Numbered from the stretch's first letter, positions 1 through 7,774 are shown. The stretch: 32,834 bases of DNA from CAITSH01 sp964385505 (GCA_964385505.1 CAYLPI010000025.1:1-32834), one strand, 5' to 3'. Numbers and translations: made by a program. Notes: a model not told the origin generated them from the sequence alone.

Positions 1-24
1 GCAGAGCGCCCCGTCGGAGGACGC

Positions 25-450
25 TCAGGCGAGGGGCATGCTGTGCCACCACAGGTGGCACGATTCGCACAGACCGGCGGCGTTGAATTCGGCACGCAAC
101 ACGCCGTCAAGCACCAGGCGCGGCAGCGGGTCGCCGGGTTGGCGCGCGATGAGGTTGGTGCCGCTGGAGGCAGCCCAGATCTTGAACAATTCCTCCGATG
201 CGACCTGGTAAGTGACGTGCCAGTGGGCGATGCCGGCACCGTTCCCCTGACTGAGGATTTCGTAGCGCAGCGTGATGTCCTCTTGCAGCTTGATGCGCTG
301 CCAGTAGGCGGCCAGTTGCGCCTGGCCGCGCTGGGTGGCGAAAGGCGTGTTGTGGTATTCGCCGTCGGCGGCAAACAGGCTGCAGAACAGCTCCGGGTCG
401 CGCCCCTCCCAGGCTGCCTTGTAGCCTTGCATGAATTGCTCGATGTTCAT
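25..450 (-). CDS. NTF2-like / SnoaL-type fold protein
   Basis: The 141-residue product has the size and layout of a one-domain NTF2-like (SnoaL-type) cone-fold protein. It has an N-terminal helix (EQFMQGYKAAWEGRD), the 'LFAADGEYHNTPF' strand typical of the family, and a C-terminal strand with 'ESCHLWWHSMP'. Members range from small hydrolases and isomerases to non-enzymatic ligand binders, so no reaction can be assigned. Acidic (D29, E31) and His residues line the expected pocket region but no fixed catalytic pair is recognisable. The ATG at 450 is preceded by a weak GGAT. The upstream DUF6933-like gene ends 10 bp before it on the same strand, so the two are probably cotranscribed. Fold assignment is fairly secure; function is unknown. 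Confidence 0.8.
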   Translation of the reverse strand: MNIEQFMQGYKAAWEGRDPELFCSLFAADGEYHNTPFATQRGQAQLAAYWQRIKLQEDITLRYEILSQGNGAGIAHWHVTYQVASEELFKIWAASSGTNLIARQPGDPLPRLVLDGVLRAEFNAAGLCESCHLWWHSMPLA

Positions 451-460
451 GTTTTTGATC

Positions 461-988
461 CTATTTGCCGGGAGTTTTCAGGCGTACTGGTATGCCAAGC
501 GCAAGCTTTGATGCTTCGATTGGCATCAGCCAGTCGAGTTGCTTCTTCGGGCTCCTGTTGATGCGCCGAATGATCTCCCCGACATCGCATTGCGCCATCC
601 CGCCTTCGTTTGCGACAAAGAATCTGTGGTCTGCAACCAATTTGCTCAGACTCCCTTTTGCCGAGGCGCTTTCGGTGTAACTGAATGCCATGTCCGTGTG
701 TTGATCCATTGCCTGGTCGATGATCTTGGGTTTGATGCCTTCGAATTCCAGTAATTGTTGCAGACCTGCAAAAAAGCAATGTGCAAGTGTTTGTGAATCA
801 ATTTTCCGGCCCTCCATCAGAGTGAACGACAGCAGTGTTTTCTCGCTCATGTACAGGAAGGCATTCCTGTTTTCGAGGGCGAACCGGTGAATGCACCAGT
901 TGCCAAGCACCGCATTGGTGGTGCCGGGCGGGCGTAAAACCGTCTTTTCCAGGCCAAGCCCTGCCTGAACGGCCTTGGTGCATTTCAA
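461..988 (-). CDS. DUF6933-like protein of unknown function
   Basis: This 175-residue protein opens with 'MKCTKAVQAGLGLE' and continues with 'LGNWCIHRFALENRNAFLYMSEKTLLSF'-type strands. I recognise that pattern as the DUF6933 family: an N-terminal 'CTKK.L..L' segment, then a beta-rich stretch, then a helix ending in a GI motif. The C-terminal 'IIRRINRSPKKQLDWLMPIEA' resembles the family's closing segment. The role of DUF6933 is unknown. No signal peptide or membrane segment is visible, so it is likely cytoplasmic. It lies 10 bp upstream of the NTF2-like gene in the same direction, suggesting a two-gene unit. The start at 988 is chosen because the family begins at this CTK motif, although the ribosome site is weak. 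Confidence 0.7.
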   Translation of the reverse strand: MKCTKAVQAGLGLEKTVLRPPGTTNAVLGNWCIHRFALENRNAFLYMSEKTLLSFTLMEGRKIDSQTLAHCFFAGLQQLLEFEGIKPKIIDQAMDQHTDMAFSYTESASAKGSLSKLVADHRFFVANEGGMAQCDVGEIIRRINRSPKKQLDWLMPIEASKLALGIPVRLKTPGK

Positions 989-1043
989 ATAAAGCGCGGG
1001 CTTCTGCTGGCATTGGAGCCGCGCCGTCGCGAAGCGTTGTGCA

Positions 1044-1139
1044 TTACGCCGATTGGCCGTGAAGTTTCAGGCCGAGCAACTGCGGTGATACTGCGACGCG
1101 GCGCACGGAAGGCGAATCGAGCATGCCGATGAGTTTCAT
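1044..1139 (-). pseudogene. N-terminal relic of a glutathione S-transferase
   Basis: A 31-codon minus-strand frame starts with 'MKLIGMLDSPSVRRVAVS' and ends in TAA. This matches the first strand and helix of the GST thioredoxin-like domain, where 'MKLIGMLDSPYVRRVAISL' is typical of proteobacterial GSTs. The usual active-site-region Tyr is Ser (residue 11), the usual Leu after 'AVS' is Pro, and the frame stops where the second strand should begin. The other about 170 residues of a GST are absent from the neighbourhood, so it is best read as a deletion remnant. The rest of the 989-1338 gap shows no other gene. Confidence 0.6.
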
Positions 1140-1338
1140 GGGTTGGCCCTGAAATGCAGGAGTGAATATTTTACGACAGCGGGCAGGTGGAGGCGGTCAC
1201 GTCATCTGGCGGGGCGGTCGGGCCTCCGCGCTGGTAAAAGAGGTCAGCGCCTAGTGCGCTGCAGCAATCCCGCAAGGAAAAGCCCCCTTTCCGGTAGAAT
1301 GCCGCCCTTCGCAGCATTCCCCGCATTGGAAATTCCCC

Positions 1339-2967
1339 TTGATCGTTACCTCAGGCATCACCATACAGTTCGGCGCCAAGCCGCTATTTGAAGGCGTCAC
1401 CGTCAAGTTCGGCGACGGCAACCGTTACGGCCTGATCGGCGCCAACGGCTGCGGCAAATCCACGTTCATGAAAATCCTCGGCGGCGACCTCGAGCAAAGC
1501 GCCGGCAGCGTGGCCATCGACCGCAACGAGCGCCTGGGCAAGCTGCGCCAGGACCAGTTCGCCTATGAGGACACGCGCGTGCTCGACGTCGTGCTGATGG
1601 GCCACGAGCAGATGTGGGCGGCGATGAGCGAGCGCGACGCGATTTACGCCAATACCGAGGCGAGCGACGAGGATTACATGCACGCCGCCGAACTCGAGGC
1701 GAAATACGCCGAGTTCGGCGGCTATACCGCCGAGGCGCGCGCGGGTGAATTGCTGATGGGCGTGGGTATTCCGATTGAGCAACACCAGGGACCGATGAGC
1801 GCGGTGGCGCCGGGCTGGAAGCTGCGCGTGCTGCTGGCGCAGGTGTTGTTTGCCGACCCGGACATCATGCTGCTCGACGAGCCGACCAACAACCTTGACA
1901 TCAACTCGATTCGCTGGCTCGAAGACATCCTCAACCAGCGCACCAGCACCATGGTGATCATTTCGCACGACCGGCACTTCCTCAACAGCGTCTGCACCCA
2001 CGTCGCCGACCTCGATTATGGCGAACTGCGCGTCTATCCGGGCAATTACGACGAATACATGCTGGCCTCGACCACGGTGCGCTCGCAGCAACTCGCGGCC
2101 AACACCAAGGCGAAAGAAAAGGTCGCTGAACTGCAGGACTTCGTGCGGCGCTTTTCGGCCAACAAGTCCAAGGCCCGCCAGGCCACGTCGCGCGCGCGGC
2201 AGATCGAAAAAATCAAGATCGAGGACGTCAAACCCTCCAGCCGGCAATATCCCTTCATTCGTTTTGATTACGACGAAAAGGACAAGCTGCACCGCCTCGC
2301 CGTCGAGGTCACCGATTTGTCCAAGGCCTATGACAAGCCGCTGTTCAAGAATCTCAACCTCGCCATCGAAGCGGGCGACAAGGTCGGCATCATCGGCCCC
2401 AACGGCATCGGCAAGACCAGCCTGTTGCGCTGCCTGCTGGGCGAGGCGCTGGGCGGTCTGAAGGCCGACTACGGCACGGTGAAGTGGGCGGAAAAAGCGC
2501 GCATCGGCTATTGCTCGCAAGACCACTCGGGCGAGTTTCGCGACGATGACATCCTGACCGAGTGGATGACGCAGTGGCGGCGCGAAGGCGACGACGACCA
2601 GGTGGTGCGCGGCATTTTGGGCCGGCTGTTGTTCTCCGGTGACGACGTCAAGAAAACCGCAAAGGTGATCTCCGGTGGCGAGGAGCAGCGCATGGTCTTT
2701 GGCAAGCTGATCCTGCAGCAACCCAATGTGCTGTTGATGGATGAGCCGACCAACCACCTCGACATGGAATCGATCGAATCGCTGAACGGCGCGCTCGAGC
2801 GCTTCAAAGGCACGCTGATATTCGTGTCGCACGACCGCGAATTCGTGTCATCGCTGGCTACGCGCATCATCGACATGCAGCCGGCCGGCGAAGGCAAGCC
2901 GGCGAAAATCATCGACTTTCGCGGCAACTACGAGGAATACCTGCGCGAGCAGGGCGTGCCGGACTGA
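1339..2967 (+). CDS. ybiT: ABC-F family ATPase YbiT
   Basis: The 542-residue protein has two ABC ATPase domains and no membrane segment, the ABC-F arrangement of ribosome-associated translation factors. It matches the E. coli YbiT pattern closely. Domain 1 has Walker A 'GANGCGKST' and 'LLDEPTNNLD', with the family's 'VAPGWKLR' in place of the LSGGQ signature. The linker is rich in basic helices ('RRFSANKSKARQATSRARQ'). Domain 2 has Walker A 'GPNGIGKTS', signature 'SGGEEQR' and 'LLMDEPTNHLD'. The start is a TTG at 1339, chosen because 'MIVTSGITIQFGAKPLFE' aligns with the N-terminus of YbiT; a GGAAA lies 7 bp upstream. A TAGAAT hexamer at 1295-1300 could be its -10 box, but no good -35 box is seen. 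Confidence 0.95.
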   Translation: MIVTSGITIQFGAKPLFEGVTVKFGDGNRYGLIGANGCGKSTFMKILGGDLEQSAGSVAIDRNERLGKLRQDQFAYEDTRVLDVVLMGHEQMWAAMSERDAIYANTEASDEDYMHAAELEAKYAEFGGYTAEARAGELLMGVGIPIEQHQGPMSAVAPGWKLRVLLAQVLFADPDIMLLDEPTNNLDINSIRWLEDILNQRTSTMVIISHDRHFLNSVCTHVADLDYGELRVYPGNYDEYMLASTTVRSQQLAANTKAKEKVAELQDFVRRFSANKSKARQATSRARQIEKIKIEDVKPSSRQYPFIRFDYDEKDKLHRLAVEVTDLSKAYDKPLFKNLNLAIEAGDKVGIIGPNGIGKTSLLRCLLGEALGGLKADYGTVKWAEKARIGYCSQDHSGEFRDDDILTEWMTQWRREGDDDQVVRGILGRLLFSGDDVKKTAKVISGGEEQRMVFGKLILQQPNVLLMDEPTNHLDMESIESLNGALERFKGTLIFVSHDREFVSSLATRIIDMQPAGEGKPAKIIDFRGNYEEYLREQGVPD

Positions 2968-2980
2968 GCGCGTGAATGCT

Positions 2981-3055
2981 TGTCATCCCGAGTGGAGCGA
3001 GGGATCTGCTTTTCGCGGACCAGCGGATGCCTCGAGCATTGCCCACGGCATGACA
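2981..3055. repeat. Interspersed palindromic repeat, family A, copy 1
   Basis: The element opens with TGTCATCCCGAGTGGAGCGA, continues with GGGATCTGCTTTT, and closes with GGCATGACA, giving inverted TGTCAT.../...ATGACA ends. It is a diverged copy of the elements at 11882-11963 and 14463-14540. It lies between ybiT and the PGDYG gene. This family of extragenic hairpins (TGTCATTCCGAGCGCAGCGAGGAATCT) is widespread in bacterial genomes. Confidence 0.7.
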
Positions 3056-3091
3056 TGCGCCGAGTGTTGCAAATAAGCCGACCGCGAGTTC

Positions 3092-3544
3092 TTGCACGAC
3101 GACGCCATGTTGCATCTGGTTGATATTGATCTGAGCATTGATCCGCAGGCCGCGGCGTATGTGAAGACGGAAATCGTCGACGTTACATTCGCATCGCAGC
3201 CGGGCGAACTGGCGAGTCCTGAAGGTCCGAACCTCTACGCGGCCGGAGACGCTCTGGTGACAGGTTCCACCGGCACACGCTGGACGGTATCGCGCAGCCG
3301 CTTTGATGCCAGATACGAAGCCATGGCACCGCTGGCTGCGGGTGATGCGGGGCGCTATCGTGCCAAGCCCATCCCGGTACTGGCAAAACGCGTGGACGAG
3401 GCTTTCACCGCCGCGAGATCAGCCGGCGGCGACTTGCTGTGCGGTGAGGCCGGCGACTGGCTGTTGCAATACGCGCCGGGGGATTTTGGCGTCGCAGGAC
3501 ACGACAGGTTTATCCGGGTCTACAGCAAGCTCGCTGCGTCCTGA
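3092..3544 (+). CDS. PGDYG-family conserved hypothetical protein
   Basis: The 150-residue product ends with 'LLQYAPGDFGVAGHDRFIRVY'. This is the hallmark of the PGDYG family, in which a 'W/YRAKPIPV' strand is followed by a Gly-rich loop and the PGD(Y/F)G motif; the 'RYRAKPIPVLAKRVDEAF' strand is also present. The family resembles a short phage-type domain seen as 'KKPVVIEAVQW...PGDYI', but its biochemical role is unknown. It is probably soluble, with no signal peptide. The TTG at 3092 is the longest start. An ATG at 3107 (MLHLVDIDLS) is an equal alternative and neither has a strong ribosome site. It is transcribed alone and converges on the small basic gene at 3674-3847. Confidence 0.7.
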   Translation: MHDDAMLHLVDIDLSIDPQAAAYVKTEIVDVTFASQPGELASPEGPNLYAAGDALVTGSTGTRWTVSRSRFDARYEAMAPLAAGDAGRYRAKPIPVLAKRVDEAFTAARSAGGDLLCGEAGDWLLQYAPGDFGVAGHDRFIRVYSKLAAS

Positions 3545-3586
3545 GCGTTGCCGCAGCACAGATCAGCGCTGCCGGTTGCAAAAGCA

Positions 3587-3629
3587 AATCGGCTGCAAAG
3601 GCCCGCCTGGCGGGCATTTGCAGCCGATT
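3587..3629. terminator. Candidate bidirectional terminator hairpin
   Basis: AATCGGCTGCAAA at 3587-3599 and TTTGCAGCCGATT at 3617-3629 are perfect 13-bp inverted arms around a 17-nt loop. The loop can itself pair GCCCG with CGGGC. The structure sits between two convergent genes, where a shared terminator is expected. No long T-run follows on the plus strand. The minus strand has a modest TTTGCTTTTGC. Confidence 0.5.
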
Positions 3630-3673
3630 GTCTGGTGCGGTCGGCTTGGCGCGGACGCCCTGGCGTAATGCTG

Positions 3674-3847
3674 TCAGACGGCGGGTTTGACCTGCTCCGC
3701 GACAGGCGGGGTGCCTTCGGGGATGCCGGTGTCGCCGGCGAGCGGATCGTCCGCTGGGCCTTGTTTCTTGCGCAGCTTTTCTTCTTTCTTGGCCTTCTTG
3801 GCCATTTCTCTCTGGCGTTTGGCGAAATCGTAGTTGGGCTTGGCCAA
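3674..3847 (-). CDS. Small lysine-rich conserved protein
   Basis: This 57-residue protein begins (M/L)AKPNYDFAKRQREMAKKAKKEEKLRKKQ, a highly basic amphipathic helix, followed by a Pro/Gly/Ala-rich acidic tail. Short proteins opening 'AKPNY.FAKRQ' recur in Beta- and Gammaproteobacteria without a known function. The composition suggests nucleic-acid or ribosome contact, but that is inference. The TTG at 3847 is chosen over a longer ATG start at 3916. It sits 8 nt after AAAGGA, and similarity to the known small proteins begins exactly there. Confidence 0.7.
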   Translation of the reverse strand: MAKPNYDFAKRQREMAKKAKKEEKLRKKQGPADDPLAGDTGIPEGTPPVAEQVKPAV

Positions 3848-3945
3848 TTTATGTGTCCTTTTGACGAGTGGCAGGGGTAACAGTCCGAGAGTAACCGCTT
3901 TTGCCCCCTGATGCACCCTTTTGGGCGGGATTCCCCTGCTGGCGC

Positions 3946-4101
3946 TCAGTTGCGGACCCGGGGTTTAGGCATAGGTTCGACGATCGTGCGCAGCATGTTC
4001 TTGTTGCGTTCGGCGCGACTTTGCCCGAGCGCCGGTTCCTTCAAGCAGCAGCTCACTTGGTCGAGAAAGCTCTTAACTTCGCACGCTTTGGTGATGTGCA
4101 T
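3946..4101 (-). CDS. Unassigned short frame, possibly a gene remnant
   Basis: A 51-residue frame from ATG 4101 to TGA 3946 reads 'MHITKACEVKSFLDQVSCCL' and then 'KEPALGQSRAERNKNMLRTIVEPMPKPRVRN'. About three quarters of its third codon positions are G or C, and the composition looks like protein rather than antisense noise. The frame stays open upstream to 4155 with no start codon ('HFQPYGGVLKHP'), which suggests a C-terminal fragment of a longer gene rather than a complete small one. I do not recognise the family. It follows the amidase gene on the same strand, 73 bp after that gene's stop. Confidence 0.35.
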   Translation of the reverse strand: MHITKACEVKSFLDQVSCCLKEPALGQSRAERNKNMLRTIVEPMPKPRVRN

Positions 4102-4174
4102 TGGATGCTTGAGAACGCCGCCATAGGGCTGGAAATGCCCGTCCTGCGCGGCTTTTCAGCCGGTCAAGCGCCGA

Positions 4175-5587
4175 TTACACCGCCATCGCCGGTGCCCTGG
4201 TATGCCAATCCGTGACGCGCTGGTAAGCGTCTCCGGCCTGCAACAGCAGCGCTTCGGCAAAAGGCTTGCCGACCAACTGGAAGGCCACCGGCATGCCGCC
4301 GGCGAAGCCGCACGGAACCGATAGCGCCGGCAGGCCGAGGTAATTGATGCCGCGTGTGCAATGGGTGATGGTGCCAATCCTGGCGGCGACGGCTGCCGGA
4401 TCGCCGGCTGTGGTTTCCGCGATGGTGGGCACAGGGATCGACAGCGCAGGCAGGTGCAGCATGTCGGCGCCTTTCATCGCCGTGGCGAGATACTCGGCGG
4501 CGATCTTGGCGCGCAGTGACAAGGCCTCGGTGTAACGCGTCGCCGGGTAGTAGAGGCCGGGCTCAATGCGGCTCCTCACCTGGTCGGCGTAATCGTCCGG
4601 GCGCGTCGCCAGCCAGTTGCGGTGGATGCCGGCCGCCTCGACCGCCATCACCACGATCATCAGCGCGTTGACGAGGCTCATGTCCGGCGCGGTGGTGGCG
4701 ACGGTTTTTGCACCGCGCTCGCGCAGTGCGGCGAGCGAGGCATCGAGCAGGGCTTTGACTTCGGCGGTGACGTGCTCGTAGTAGTAATTGCCCGGCACGG
4801 CGATGGTCACGCCCTTGAGGCCACCGCTGAGCGCGGTTTCGTAGTCGGGAACGGCGAGGCGCGCAGCAGTCGGGTCTGCGGCGTCCGCACCGGAAATAAT
4901 ACTCATCAGGCGCGCGCAGTCGCGTGCGTTGCGCGCGAGCGGGCCGATGCAGTCGAGCGACCAGGACAGCGGCATGGCATTGGCGCGGCTGACGCGCGAC
5001 CAGGTCGGCTTGAGCCCGGTGAGGCCGCACATCGCGGCGGGGTGGCGGATCGAGCCGCCGGTGTCCGAGCCTAGTGAGGCGCTGACCAGGCGCGCCGCCA
5101 CGGCCGCACCAGAGCCGCTCGACGAACCGCCGGTGACGTGGTCCGTGTTCCACGGATTGCGCGCGTGGCCATAAGGCTCGTTATAGCCGGTGGGCGACAG
5201 GGCGAACTCGGCCATGTGCAGCGTGCCAAGGTCAAGGGCGCCGGCGGCGTCCAGCTTGTTCAGTACGGTCGCAGTCTTGTCGGGCACAAAGCCCTGGCGG
5301 ATTTTCGAGCCGCCGGCGCAAGGCCGGCCGCTGCGGTAAAACAAATCCTTGTGCGCCAGCGGTACGCCGTGCAGCCGGCCGAGCGGCTTGCCGGCCTTGC
5401 GTGCGGCATCGGCCTTGTCGGCGGCGGCGAGCGCCTTGTCCTCTTCGAGCAGCACCACGCAATTGACCTTGGGACCGATGGCTTTGAGGCGGGTGAGGCT
5501 GGCTTCGGTTGCAGCGCGTGATGTGGTCTCGCCTGCGGCGATGGCGTCAGCGAGGGCGGTCAGCGACAATTCGTGAAGTGCGCTCAT
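4175..5587 (-). CDS. Amidase-signature family amidohydrolase (AtzE/GatA-like)
   Basis: This 470-residue protein is a full-length amidase-signature enzyme, which hydrolyses carboxamides through a Ser-cisSer-Lys triad. The triad is visible as K80 ('GVPLAHKD'), S155 in the 'GGSSSGSGAAVAA' loop and S179 in 'GSDTGGSIR'; the spacing equals that of GatA. No signal peptide is seen, so it is cytoplasmic. It overlaps the preceding AtzG-like gene by 4 bp (ATGA), and that small protein is the known partner type of AtzE (1-carboxybiuret hydrolase). No gatB or gatC is nearby, so a catabolic role is far likelier than tRNA amidation. It is the last clear gene of the hydrolase/transporter cluster. The substrate is unknown; an N-acyl urea or amide released by the upstream hydrolases is an inference. 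Confidence 0.9.
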   Translation of the reverse strand: MSALHELSLTALADAIAAGETTSRAATEASLTRLKAIGPKVNCVVLLEEDKALAAADKADAARKAGKPLGRLHGVPLAHKDLFYRSGRPCAGGSKIRQGFVPDKTATVLNKLDAAGALDLGTLHMAEFALSPTGYNEPYGHARNPWNTDHVTGGSSSGSGAAVAARLVSASLGSDTGGSIRHPAAMCGLTGLKPTWSRVSRANAMPLSWSLDCIGPLARNARDCARLMSIISGADAADPTAARLAVPDYETALSGGLKGVTIAVPGNYYYEHVTAEVKALLDASLAALRERGAKTVATTAPDMSLVNALMIVVMAVEAAGIHRNWLATRPDDYADQVRSRIEPGLYYPATRYTEALSLRAKIAAEYLATAMKGADMLHLPALSIPVPTIAETTAGDPAAVAARIGTITHCTRGINYLGLPALSVPCGFAGGMPVAFQLVGKPFAEALLLQAGDAYQRVTDWHTRAPAMAV

Positions 5588-5796
5588 GGCGTGTTGCCCT
5601 CAAAGCTTTCAAGCCAGACGACAAAATCGCCCGGGTTGTCGTCGATGCCGAGGCGCGCTTGCGCCGCCCTGGCGACGATGGCGTTATTGGCCTCGAACAG
5701 GGGACGGGTGCGTGCGACGCGCTCTGGCGGCAGGTCGATGTATTGCAGAGCCGAGGCGATGTCGCCCAGCGCCGCGTCTTGTAGCGGTTTGCTCAT
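5584..5796 (-). CDS. AtzG-like (DUF4089-type) small amidase partner
   Basis: The 70-residue product has a helical layout with 'LPPERVARTRPLFEANNAIVARA' and a C-terminal 'DDNPGDFVVWL'. It resembles the DUF4089/AtzG-like family, small proteins that bind and stabilise AtzE-type amidases and are related in shape to GatC. The ATG at 5796 is preferred over a longer start at 5838: GGAAG lies 6 nt upstream, and the longer start would overlap the preceding deacetylase-fold gene. The preceding stop is at 5799, leaving a 2-bp gap, and the gene overlaps the amidase by 4 bp. It is therefore tightly coupled to both. The family assignment rests on pattern and context. Confidence 0.7.
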   Translation of the reverse strand: MSKPLQDAALGDIASALQYIDLPPERVARTRPLFEANNAIVARAAQARLGIDDNPGDFVVWLESFEGNTP

Positions 5797-5798
5797 AT

Positions 5799-6710
5799 TC
5801 AGCTTCCCGGAATGATGCCCGGCGGCAGGGTCAGGCAATGGTCGGCGATTTCATGCGGCTTGCACCACCAGACGCGTTTGGCCTCGGCGTGCTCGACGCA
5901 ATGCCTGAAGGCGCGGCGGATCATGCGCAGTCGGAAGGGCTGGCCGAAGACGTAGGGATGAATCGATACATTCATCACCAGCGGATGGCGCTCGCACTGC
6001 TCGAGCATTTCGTCAAACTGCTCGGTGATCATGTCGCAAAAGGCCTCGGCGTAGCCTTTGCGGTGGATGACGTGCTGCGAATCGTTGAGCTCGATCGGGT
6101 AGGGTACCGACAGGATGGGCCCGGAGCTCGTGCGCATCCACACCGGCTGGTCGTCCATCGGCCAGTCCATGATGTAGGTGTAACCGATTTCCTTCAGCAG
6201 GTCGGGCGTGTTGCCGGTCTCGTATGCACCCGAACCCATCCAGCCCTTGGGCGCTTTGCCCTCGTGCCTGGCGATGGTGTCGGTGACTTCGCGCAGGATG
6301 CGCTCTTCGTCGGGCTGCCACAGGCCCTTGAGGTTTTCGGCGTTGCTGCGGCCGTGGGCGACGATTTCGTCGCCGCGCTTGCGGATGAAATCGGTGATTT
6401 GCGGCGCGTACCGGTAGATCAGGCTGTTGGTGTTGTGGCCGGCGGGGAGTTTCAATTCATCGAGCATCTCAAACAGGCGCCAGATGCCGATGCGGTTGCC
6501 GTAGTCGCGCCATGAATAATTGCGATGTGTCTGCGGCTCGCCGGTCTTGGCCGGGTCGTGGCCGAGCCCGGCACCGAAGGCGAACCACTCGATGTTGGTG
6601 GTGATGGTGAAGGCGAGGCGCTTGCCTTGCGGCCAGGAGTAGTCTTTCCGCTCGGGGAGCGGAATAAAGTCGTAGCGCGAGTGCTGGGGGAGGAGGGGTT
6701 TGGTGCTCAT
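5799..6710 (-). CDS. PuuE-type polysaccharide-deacetylase-fold hydrolase (copy 1)
   Basis: This 303-residue protein has the NodB-like barrel in the PuuE (allantoinase-type) version. The classic metal-binding 'TFDDG' is replaced by 'TITTNIEWF', keeping only the N-x-E of PuuE. 'EIVAHGRSNAENL' replaces the H-x(3)-H motif. 'KAPKGWMGSGAYETGNTPDLL' and 'SIHPYVFGQPFR' match the PuuE substrate-side loops. PuuE opens the hydantoin ring of allantoin, so a hydrolytic attack on a cyclic amide is plausible; sugar deacetylation is unlikely. The start MSTKPLLPQHSRYDF at 6710 is chosen because the longer frame to 6770 runs into a repeat. A paralogue lies at 12859-13743 in the same cluster, with only motif-level similarity. 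Confidence 0.85.
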   Translation of the reverse strand: MSTKPLLPQHSRYDFIPLPERKDYSWPQGKRLAFTITTNIEWFAFGAGLGHDPAKTGEPQTHRNYSWRDYGNRIGIWRLFEMLDELKLPAGHNTNSLIYRYAPQITDFIRKRGDEIVAHGRSNAENLKGLWQPDEERILREVTDTIARHEGKAPKGWMGSGAYETGNTPDLLKEIGYTYIMDWPMDDQPVWMRTSSGPILSVPYPIELNDSQHVIHRKGYAEAFCDMITEQFDEMLEQCERHPLVMNVSIHPYVFGQPFRLRMIRRAFRHCVEHAEAKRVWWCKPHEIADHCLTLPPGIIPGS

Positions 6711-6733
6711 GCCTATAACCTTTTCATGAAATG

Positions 6734-6785
6734 CCGTTCGCGCTGAGCCGGTCGAACCGCCCTTCGACAAGCTCAGGGCGAACGG
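6734..6785. repeat. Imperfect inverted repeat, family C
   Basis: Left arm CCGTTCGCGCTGAGCCGGTC plus GAA pairs with right arm TTCGACAAGCTCAGGGCGAA plus CGG, with few mismatches. The right arm read in reverse, CCGTTCGCCCTGAGC..GTCGAAGG, is a widely scattered intergenic repeat in high-GC proteobacteria. It fills the gap between the Bug receptor gene and the PuuE-type gene. Confidence 0.75.
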
Positions 6786-6796
6786 GGAACTTCGAC

Positions 6797-7774
6797 CTAC
6801 TCCACCTTCGCCCCTGACGCCTTCACCACCGGCGCCAGCTTGGCGATTTCCTTGCTCATCATGTCACCGAAGGCTTCTGGCGTGGTGGCGATGGGGTCGG
6901 CGCCGAGGTTGTCGAACACGCGCTTGATTTCCTCGGTAGCGATGACCTTGGCGAACTCGGCGTTGAGCTTGCGCACAATGGCCGGGTCCATGCCCTTGGG
7001 GCCGAGGATGCCGCTGTAGAGCACGACATCGAAATTGCCGACGCCGGCCTCGCCCATGGTTGGTACGTCCGGCGCTGCGGTGACGCGCTTGGGCGTGGTC
7101 ACGGCGAGGGCGCGCAATTTGCCGGCCTTGGCGTTGGACACCGCCGGCGGCATGCTCGAGAACACGAAGGCCACTTCATTGCCCAGAATGGCCTGGGTTG
7201 CCGGGTTGCTGCCCTTGTAGGGGATGTGCACCACGTCCAGACCCTGACCGGTTTTGAACATTTCACTGGCGAGGTGAAGAATGGTGCCGTTGCCTGACGA
7301 GCCGTAGGAGAACTTGCCCGGCTGCGACTTCATCAGCGCGGCCAGTTCCTTTACGCTTTTCGCCGGCGAGGACGGGTGCACCACCAGCATCAGCGGCGTC
7401 GACGCAAACAGCGCGATGGGCGTGAAGTCCTTGATCGAGTCGTAGGGCAGCTTGGGGTAAAGGCTGGCGTTGATGGCGTGCGAGGTGATGTCCTGCAGCC
7501 AGATGGTGTAGCCGTCGGGCGCGGCCTTGGACACGATGTCGCCGGCGATGGTGGTGCCGGCGCCGGGACGGTTATCGACAACCACCGTCTGGCCGATGGT
7601 GGTGGACATCTTGGCGGCGATGGCGCGCGCCAGTACGTCCGAAATGCCGCCGGCGGCAAAGCCGACGACCATGCGTATCGGCTGTTTCGGGTAATCGGCC
7701 TGGGCAAAGGTGCTTCCCGCGCACAGCATCAACAGGCCGATGGCGCCGGCTTTGAGGGGATTTCTCAACAACAT
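6797..7774 (-). CDS. Bug-family (TctC) periplasmic substrate receptor
   Basis: This 325-residue protein has a Sec signal peptide (charged 'LLRNPLKAG', hydrophobic core, likely cleavage near A24-A26) and the Bug/TctC fold. The markers are 'YPKQPIRMVVGFAAGGISDVLAR', 'VVVDNRPGAGTTIAGD', 'YGSSGNGTILHLASE' and 'IPYKGSNPATQAI'. Bug receptors bind carboxylates, amides or other small organics in the periplasm and normally feed a TctAB transporter. No TctA or TctB gene is in the window, so it is an orphan receptor; hundreds of such orphans are usual in Burkholderiales. Its place in the operon suggests it binds the same compound or a relative. The start at 7774 has CGGAG 6 nt upstream. Confidence 0.95.
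   Translation of the reverse strand: MLLRNPLKAGAIGLLMLCAGSTFAQADYPKQPIRMVVGFAAGGISDVLARAIAAKMSTTIGQTVVVDNRPGAGTTIAGDIVSKAAPDGYTIWLQDITSHAINASLYPKLPYDSIKDFTPIALFASTPLMLVVHPSSPAKSVKELAALMKSQPGKFSYGSSGNGTILHLASEMFKTGQGLDVVHIPYKGSNPATQAILGNEVAFVFSSMPPAVSNAKAGKLRALAVTTPKRVTAAPDVPTMGEAGVGNFDVVLYSGILGPKGMDPAIVRKLNAEFAKVIATEEIKRVFDNLGADPIATTPEAFGDMMSKEIAKLAPVVKASGAKVE

Noticed and set aside
1384..2832. Long minus-strand open frame antisense to ybiT
   Set aside because: It is the complementary reading of a strongly recognised gene in high-GC DNA. Its translation has no family motif and is full of Val/Ala/Gln/His shadow composition.
4175..5796. Amidase and small subunit as GatA/GatC of tRNA amidotransferase
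   Set aside because: There is no gatB, the small protein looks like AtzG/DUF4089, and the genes lie at the end of a catabolic cluster.
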